Shown: positions 63,130 through 64,000 of the stretch, in pieces
Layout of the letters: every line of letters starts with the position of its first letter
Numbering within the stretch: the stretch's first letter is position 1
Source: Agapetus fuscipes
Lineage: Eukaryota > Arthropoda > Insecta > Trichoptera > Glossosomatidae
Reading direction: 5' to 3'
Assembly (NCBI GenBank): GCA_951799405.1
Contig: OX637344.1
Coordinates: 4,216,001 to 4,280,000, forward strand
DNA length: 64,000 nucleotides
Translations under genes and position numbers: made by a program
Notes under the pieces: generated by a model
Database searches by the model: none
What the model was told of the DNA's origin: nothing
The model's input: only the letters and a program-made list of their open reading frames with translations

Positions 63130-63465
63130 AAATTGCATTGACTGTGTTGTTTAACTGACCACATATACTGAAAAGGAAATGTTTCTCCTTTTCAACGGCG
63201 CTACTTTTTCAGGAAAATTCTGCGTGTATTGCCAAGCTTCCTTCATTTGAGGATATTTTGTGGAAACGCATGCAGCATGTGTAAAATGTATAAAATAATT
63301 ATTTATTTGGTCAGAGTTTTGATTGAAATCACCCTGCCAAGAGACCTCTGCCACCTTGGTTGCCGCTATATGAAGCGCCAATTACTCAAGCAACACCCAG
63401 TTGCTGTATTGAGTCCGTGCATGTGAAAGTAAATCTCAAATGTAGAAAATCTTTCCAACGTAGAT
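63130..63465 (+). repeat. rep-B, diverged, with a SINE-C scrap inside
   Basis: GACCACATATACTG and CATGCAGCATGTGTAAA mark rep-B. 63355-63410 (GCCAATTACTCAAGCAACAC) is minus-strand SINE-C. Confidence 0.5.
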
Positions 63466-63485
63466 AAAAAAATAAAATAAAATAA

Positions 63486-63954
63486 AACGCAACTAAGCTA
63501 CACATAAAGTGTAACTTTTTGCCTGCCTTTTTGCGATTCGGGACCTATTTTTTTACGGGTAAGGGGGCTGGCCTCACACCAACCACTTTCAGTTGAAGTG
63601 GGGGTTTCCCAGCTCCCAGGGGAGCTGGTTTTTATTTCTTGTGAAGGCTGAGTAAAGCTTGAGATCGAACCCTTGCTCTCGGCATGGAAAGGAAGCATTC
63701 TACCAATTGAGCTATCGACCTTTTTACGAGCTTGATCGTCGTCACTACAAAACGCCAATTCTCAAGCAAGACCCAGTTGCTGTAAGGCTGGATAGACCTT
63801 TGATGACCGGTCATTGGTAAAGGTTTATAAAATTTTCAACCCAGCGAAGAGCAAATTTGAAAATATAAATGGTATTTTTTTTGTGCTCCGCCGGGATTCG
63901 AACCCATAGCCTTCCACTCAGAGTCCGAATTGTTACCACTACTGCGGACCGGTC
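63486..63954 (-). mobile_element. Heterodimeric tRNA SINE, copy 3
   Basis: Minus strand: SINE-C head at 63954 (GACCGGTCCGCAGTAGTGG; GGTTCGAATCCCGGC), joint CTCGTAAAAAGG at about 63717-63729, SINE-A head (TCGATAGCTCAATTGG; GGTTCGATCTC) and body with the same ~60-bp deletion as copy 2. Confidence 0.85.
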
Positions 63955-64000
63955 AGTTAAAAGGAGTAAAATATTTTTCCAAGGTTTCTCATTTCTCTAT

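Overview
This is an AT-rich animal (insect) genomic window, most plausibly from a lepidopteran. The evidence is GT-AG introns in a host flavoenzyme gene, tRNA-derived SINEs at high density, a Kabuki/CsRn1-type Ty3 element with a tRNA-Trp primer site, a copia element, mariner/hAT/Harbinger relics and many LINE stubs. The species was not identified.

The only host gene recognised is on the minus strand at 3.3-14.3 kb: seven exons of an Ncb5or/CYB5R4-type cytochrome b5 reductase (cytochrome b5 domain, long low-complexity linker, CS domain, FAD/NAD domain). All splice sites are GT-AG, the phases fit across all six introns, and the joined exons give 643 residues plus a stop. The short N-terminal exon(s) upstream of 14289 were not found. 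The introns are full of transposons, two of which sit very close to splice donors.

From 14.3 to 64 kb I recognise no host gene. The DNA is layered repeats. The most frequent is a ~260-bp retroposon, here called rep-B (about 40 full or partial copies, tails of TTAGA/TTATAGA repeats). There are two tRNA-headed SINEs, here called SINE-A and SINE-C. Three loci carry SINE-C joined directly to SINE-A as a heterodimer. At 45.8-46.8 kb rep-B has become a higher-order tandem array.

Two LTR elements are well preserved. At 22,012-26,498 is a Ty3/CsRn1-like element with identical 492-bp LTRs and a CTTT target duplication. It has gag, a G_GGA_AAC minus-one frameshift site, protease and reverse transcriptase, but RNase H and integrase are missing and a scrap of LTR lies at the junction. 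Two small membrane-protein ORFs overlapping by ATGA fill the 3' part. At 53,707-58,213 (minus) is a full-length copia element with one intact 1273-codon ORF, tRNA-iMet primer site, polypurine tract and AAGAG target duplication.

The rest comprises LINE 3' fragments of several clades, hAT-, Harbinger- and other TIR-type MITEs (several with exact target duplications and one or two with a readable pre-insertion site), foldback-like arrays of a TGACAAAACA motif, long hairpins, and several hammerhead-like sequence modules. All claims come from reading the sequence by eye; repeat edges are approximate unless a target duplication is given.
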